A stretch of DNA of 24,775 nucleotides, taken from positions 1 to 24,775 of the forward strand of contig CAZIEW010000080.1 in assembly GCA_964538515.1 (NCBI GenBank), read 5' to 3'. This stretch comes from CALBZH01 sp964538515 (lineage in GTDB: Bacteria > Desulfobacterota > Syntrophobacteria > Syntrophobacterales > Syntrophobacteraceae). The notes beneath the pieces were generated by a model, which was given only the letters and a program-made list of their open reading frames with translations, had not been told where the DNA came from and searched no databases. Positions 22,057-24,775 of the stretch are shown here, piece after piece (position 1 is the stretch's first letter; every line of letters starts with the position of its first letter). The translations under genes were made by a program, and so were the position numbers.

Positions 22057-23142
22057 TCAAGGCTTCGCGGTGCTTCCTTTCAAGGCGCTCACGAGCTCTT
22101 TCACGTTCTTCGGAGGCACCGGAAAATCGGGCTTGGCTTCCATCGCGATGGCCTCCTCCGGACATCCCGTGGCGCACACGCCGCAACCGAAACAGCGGTC
22201 GACATCGAGCAGGGGAGCCTGCCCCTCCTTCAGATGCAGGGCCTCAGGGGGGCACCGGTCCACGCAGGCTCCGCACGCCAGGCAGCGCGCCGCATCAAAA
22301 ACCGGCTGAAAGCCGGAGTTGAATACCCACCCGGGCTTGGGCTGTTTGAGGACCTGGGAAACGACCTCACAGTGCCACCGATCGCAGTTGCACATGAAAT
22401 CGATCTCGTCGGTCGTGTTGCGACTCATGTGGATGAGGCCAGCTTCCTCGCACCGATTCAAAATCTCCAGGGCTTCCTGCTTGCCAACCCGCTTTCCCCC
22501 CAGCCGCTCGACCAGATTGTCGGCGATGCTGCCAAACCACATGCAGACGGAGAGCGGCATCCCATGAAGGCTCTCGCCCCGCAGCTTTGCCGCATGACGA
22601 CAGTAGCAAGTGCCCACGGCAACGAAATCGTACTTTTCGATGTAGGTGACAACCTGGTCGTAGGTGTGAACGACGTTGCCCGCCTTGATGGTTCTGGCAA
22701 CGGGGATGACCCGGGTCAGAGGGACCGTGATCTTCTCGACCCCCCGAGCCGCCTCATAAGCCGTCTTGTAGGCGTGGATCAGGTGCGCCAGTTTCCGGTC
22801 CCGCTCGGTTTCACCCCCCGAAATGAAGGTGTATTCGAAAATACCGGGCATGAACGGGAGCCCCTGGTACAACCGTTGGCCGGAAGACGAAAAGACGCCG
22901 CACAATCCCCGGTTGGCCATCCTTTCGAGAACCTCGACGGCCGCGTCTTCGGCTCCCCCCAGTTTTTCAGCAATTTCACGAGCCGGAGCGGGCTTGCGGC
23001 TCATCGCATTGTTGACCGCAGCCTCCTCGGGCGTAAAAAGCTCTTCCACCAGGGCGAAAAACTCCGGGATGTCCACCCCGGCAAAAGGGCCGCCACGACT
23101 CTTCATCACGTTGAGTAGGTCCTTGTAGACTGCCTGTGTCAT
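22057..23142 (-). CDS. Dicluster 4Fe-4S protein with winged-helix-like N-terminus
   Basis: A 361-residue iron-sulfur protein. Residues 287-297 (CLACGACVDRC) and 317-327 (CFGCGVCATGC), each followed by Pro, are the two binding sites of a ferredoxin with two 4Fe-4S clusters. Seven more cysteines (179, 181, 200, 231, 251, 253 and 258, for example MCNCDRWHC) could hold a further cofactor. The first 90 residues look like a winged-helix fold (REIAEKLGGAEDAAVEVLER), as in other members of this uncharacterised group. The ATG at 23142 has AAGGA 7 bases before it. It follows the crotonase gene by 31 bases and so is likely co-transcribed. It probably moves electrons between acyl-CoA oxidation and another carrier (inference); the exact partner is unknown. 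Confidence 0.85.
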   Translation of the reverse strand: MTQAVYKDLLNVMKSRGGPFAGVDIPEFFALVEELFTPEEAAVNNAMSRKPAPAREIAEKLGGAEDAAVEVLERMANRGLCGVFSSSGQRLYQGLPFMPGIFEYTFISGGETERDRKLAHLIHAYKTAYEAARGVEKITVPLTRVIPVARTIKAGNVVHTYDQVVTYIEKYDFVAVGTCYCRHAAKLRGESLHGMPLSVCMWFGSIADNLVERLGGKRVGKQEALEILNRCEEAGLIHMSRNTTDEIDFMCNCDRWHCEVVSQVLKQPKPGWVFNSGFQPVFDAARCLACGACVDRCPPEALHLKEGQAPLLDVDRCFGCGVCATGCPEEAIAMEAKPDFPVPPKNVKELVSALKGSTAKP

Positions 23143-23173
23143 GCTCATTTCCTTTGTCGGTGGGTGGTCCGGG

Positions 23174-23959
23174 TCATTGAGGGGCAAACACGGGCTTTCG
23201 TTTTTCGCTGAAGGCCCGGAGTCCTTCCAAGCCTTCAGGGTGGGCGGCGCAGGTGGAGAGGCCCAACCGCTCCCGTTCCAGGTGCGTTTCAAAGGAGCTG
23301 TCGAAGGAATCCGTGAGGAGGCGCTTCGCCCATCCAAAGGAATTGAGCGAGCCCATTGCGAGGTCTTTGGCCATGCGGGTTGCCGCTTCCAGAGCCTGCC
23401 CGTCCTCAGCCACTTCGGTCACCAAGCCCCACCCCAGGGCCTGGTCGGAGTCGATGGGCCGATCGAACGCCATGATCTCCATGGCGCGCGCAAGACCAAC
23501 AAGCCTGGGCAGCATGAACGATCCCCCTCCGTCGATGCAAAGGCCGTTGGACGTATAAGCCTGCCGCATCGTGGCCGACCTGGCCATGACCCTGAAATCA
23601 CAAGCCAAAGCCAGCGAGAATCCCCCCCCGGCGGCAACGCCGTTCACCCCGGCAATGACGGGCTTCGCCATGCGGCGGATATCGAGAATCGCAAGGTGAA
23701 ATTGCGCGGCCAGCACGCGGAACGCGACGGACGCTCCCCCCGGATACGCAACCGCCCATCGAAGATCACCGCCGGCGCAGAACGCTTTGCCTTCTCCCGA
23801 AATGACGACCGCTCGAACGCTCTGATCCGCTCCGAGGCGCACCACATGAGCGGCAAACGATTCGAGGAGCTCGTCATTGAACGCATTGTAGGCCTGCGGC
23901 CTGTTCAGTACTACCGTGGCAATCCCGTCCGCTTCCTTGACGATCACACTGTCTGTCAT
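23174..23959 (-). CDS. Enoyl-CoA hydratase/isomerase-family protein, PaaG-like
   Basis: A 261-residue crotonase-fold protein. The two oxyanion-hole segments are visible as AFCAGGDL (59-66) and GVAAGGGFSLALACDFR (107-123). The usual two catalytic Glu residues are missing: the first site reads GGGFSLAL and the second NGLCIDGGGSF. D143 in the latter matches the Asp of PaaG-type isomerases (GLIPDCGGTW), which are followed by LLPRVAGRARAM-like residues as here (MLPRLVGLARAM). So an isomerase of an acyl-CoA is more likely than a hydratase. The start at 23959 has GGGAGA 8 bases upstream; a start 45 bases earlier is possible but has no good site. It is first in a short operon with the 4Fe-4S gene and lies just downstream of a MarR gene, with an operator-like palindrome beside its -10 box. 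Confidence 0.9.
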   Translation of the reverse strand: MTDSVIVKEADGIATVVLNRPQAYNAFNDELLESFAAHVVRLGADQSVRAVVISGEGKAFCAGGDLRWAVAYPGGASVAFRVLAAQFHLAILDIRRMAKPVIAGVNGVAAGGGFSLALACDFRVMARSATMRQAYTSNGLCIDGGGSFMLPRLVGLARAMEIMAFDRPIDSDQALGWGLVTEVAEDGQALEAATRMAKDLAMGSLNSFGWAKRLLTDSFDSSFETHLERERLGLSTCAAHPEGLEGLRAFSEKRKPVFAPQ

Positions 23960-24027
23960 GGACAACTCTCCCTGTAGTGAGTTGAGCACCAGGAACGTCG
24001 ACACCGTCCCGCGCCATTCCTTGCACC

Positions 24028-24033
24028 ATTGTA
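24028..24033 (-). promoter_or_regulatory. Putative -10 box (TACAAT) of the crotonase gene
   Basis: On the minus strand TACAAT matches the sigma-70 -10 consensus at five of six bases. It is about 70 bases upstream of the ATG at 23959 and directly next to the palindrome at 24035-24046. No good -35 box is seen. Confidence 0.4.
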
Positions 24034-24034
24034 A

Positions 24035-24046
24035 CTTGCATGCAAG
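24035..24046. promoter_or_regulatory. CTTGCATGCAAG palindrome, probable MarR-type operator
   Basis: A perfect 12-bp palindrome with the core TTGCATGCAA sits directly upstream of the -10 candidate of the crotonase gene. MarR-family repressors commonly bind such TTGCA-TGCAA type sites. The MarR gene is adjacent (24071-24505). Binding here would cover the -10/-35 spacer and block transcription of the crotonase and 4Fe-4S genes (inference). Confidence 0.6.
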
Positions 24047-24059
24047 CTATTAACGCCAC

Positions 24060-24068
24060 AAAAAAAAA
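24060..24068 (-). terminator. T9 tract just after the MarR gene
   Basis: On the minus strand nine Ts follow the MarR stop codon after two bases. Only a weak stem (AGCT around GA) precedes it, so it may be a poor terminator or simply an A/T-rich promoter element for the next gene. Confidence 0.3.
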
Positions 24069-24070
24069 GC

Positions 24071-24505
24071 TCAGCTCGCCCGGTTCAGAAGCCGTTTGAG
24101 AAGCCCCCGAAACATGAGCTCCTCCTCCCGGCTCATGCCAGCGAGAAACTGCTGATTCGCCTCCTCCATGGCCCCCCTCAGCGTGTCGCCGGCCGCCTTG
24201 CCCGCTTCGGTCAGACCGATCATGATGGCCCGACGATCCTCCGGATTCGACCGCCGCTCGATCATTCCAGTCGCCTCGAGTCGATCCAGGATCCCCGTAA
24301 GCGTGGCGCTGTCCAAAATCGTGCGCTCCCCCAACTGCTTTGAGGTGATCATGTCTTCTTCGGAAAGGAACGTCAGGATCATGGCCTGAACCCCCGTGAC
24401 TCCCAAGGATGCCACCTTTTGCCCCCAAAACCGGGACCCGGCCTGACTGCATTTGGCCAGGAGAAAGAAGATACAGTCATTCACATTCACCGACACGCAC
24501 TCCAT
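24071..24505 (-). CDS. MarR-family transcriptional regulator
   Basis: A 144-residue winged-helix regulator. The recognition helix lies at about 63-80 (ILDSATLTGILDRLEATGMI) and the wing at 83-97 (ERRSNPEDRRAIMIGLT), the standard MarR signature; dimerisation helices are at both ends. MarR proteins are usually dimeric repressors released by a small ligand, often an aromatic acid or acyl-CoA. It sits immediately upstream of the crotonase gene, whose promoter carries a TTGCATGCAA palindrome. The start is uncertain: the ATG at 24505 gives the usual family length, while in-frame ATGs at 24532 and 24553 would add 9 or 16 residues, none having a strong ribosome site. Confidence 0.9.
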   Translation of the reverse strand: MECVSVNVNDCIFFLLAKCSQAGSRFWGQKVASLGVTGVQAMILTFLSEEDMITSKQLGERTILDSATLTGILDRLEATGMIERRSNPEDRRAIMIGLTEAGKAAGDTLRGAMEEANQQFLAGMSREEELMFRGLLKRLLNRAS

Positions 24506-24676
24506 CTCAGACCCATTGATCCTACGCCTCATGCGCAAAAAACGATTGCACACTATTTATTTGTACCCAAGCTTTCCAATCTCGTCAAGGCGTGATTCCT
24601 CCGATACGCTCAGACCAAAGCAATTCTTCCACCCCCTGGGGAGCTGAAGGGAGTCAGCCATGGTCGAACCACCGTC

Positions 24677-24775
24677 CTAACGACCAAGCAGCACGCGGGC
24701 ATCGAGTGCAACGGCGCCGTTGCCGGCGTCATCCAGGGCGACGGGGTTGAGGTCCAGCTCTTGAATGATGGGGAA
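24677..24775 (-). CDS. Acyl-CoA synthetase (ADP-forming), ATP-grasp C-terminus, partial
   Basis: On the minus strand the last 99 bases read FPIIQELDLNPVALDDAGNG, then AVALDARVLLGR and a stop codon (24677-24679). The motif ELDLNPV followed by a Gly-rich turn and ALDARV is the C-terminal end of the ATP-grasp domain of ADP-forming acetate- or acyl-CoA ligases. The rest of the gene is outside the window. It runs in the same direction as the MarR and crotonase genes, so it belongs to the same acyl-CoA cluster. The call rests on 32 residues but the motif is distinctive. Confidence 0.8.
   Translation of the reverse strand, partial: FPIIQELDLNPVALDDAGNGAVALDARVLLGR

Overview
The window (24,775 bases, GC-rich apart from one A/T-rich islet) looks like chromosomal DNA of an anaerobic Gram-negative bacterium, most likely a Desulfobacterota (deltaproteobacterial) lineage such as the Syntrophobacter group. 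That placement is an inference. It rests on selenocysteine-dependent glycine/betaine/sarcosine-type reductase genes, acyl-CoA metabolism with a 4Fe-4S protein and an ADP-forming acyl-CoA synthetase, lipoprotein and envelope-stress signalling genes, and a sigma-54 activator. No RNA gene, insertion sequence, phage gene or CRISPR array was seen.

Region 1 (1-3002, + strand) is the 3' part of a reductase operon: a selenoprotein component B subunit (cut by the window edge), grdC, the selenoprotein grdA, and an eIF1/SUI1-like yciH gene with an added cysteine cluster. Both selenoprotein genes are interrupted by an in-frame TGA that must be read as selenocysteine. The component B gene carries a clean bacterial SECIS hairpin just after its TGA. 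No grdD lies between grdC and grdA.

Region 2 (3003-6336) is a 588-base leader holding an excellent -24/-12 (sigma-54) promoter match. It is followed by one large secreted multidomain protein (FN3-like, four divergent InlB-type repeats, three PKD-like domains, CARDB) and a perfect 19-bp terminator hairpin.

Region 3 (6337-19130) is a dense signalling island. On the minus strand lie a glrK-qseG-glrR operon (kinase, lipoprotein, sigma-54 activator), a four-EF-hand protein with an array of CpxR-like boxes upstream, and baeS-baeR. On the plus strand follow a small secreted protein with an internal duplication and a CpxR-like response regulator without an adjacent kinase. Convergent to these is a 1267-residue hybrid kinase with a PhnD-like sensor. 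The families represented (GlrKR, BaeSR, CpxR) are those that handle envelope stress in enterobacteria, and the Pro-rich segments shared by the EF-hand protein, BaeS and the small secreted protein suggest one Ca2+/envelope-sensing module (inference).

Region 4 (19391-22049, + strand) holds a 74-residue protein of unknown function and a transmembrane Ser/Thr kinase with TPR repeats.

Region 5 (22057-24775, minus strand) is an acyl-CoA cluster: a dicluster 4Fe-4S protein, a PaaG-like crotonase with a palindromic operator beside its -10 box, a MarR-family regulator, and the C-terminal end of an ADP-forming acyl-CoA synthetase that runs off the window.
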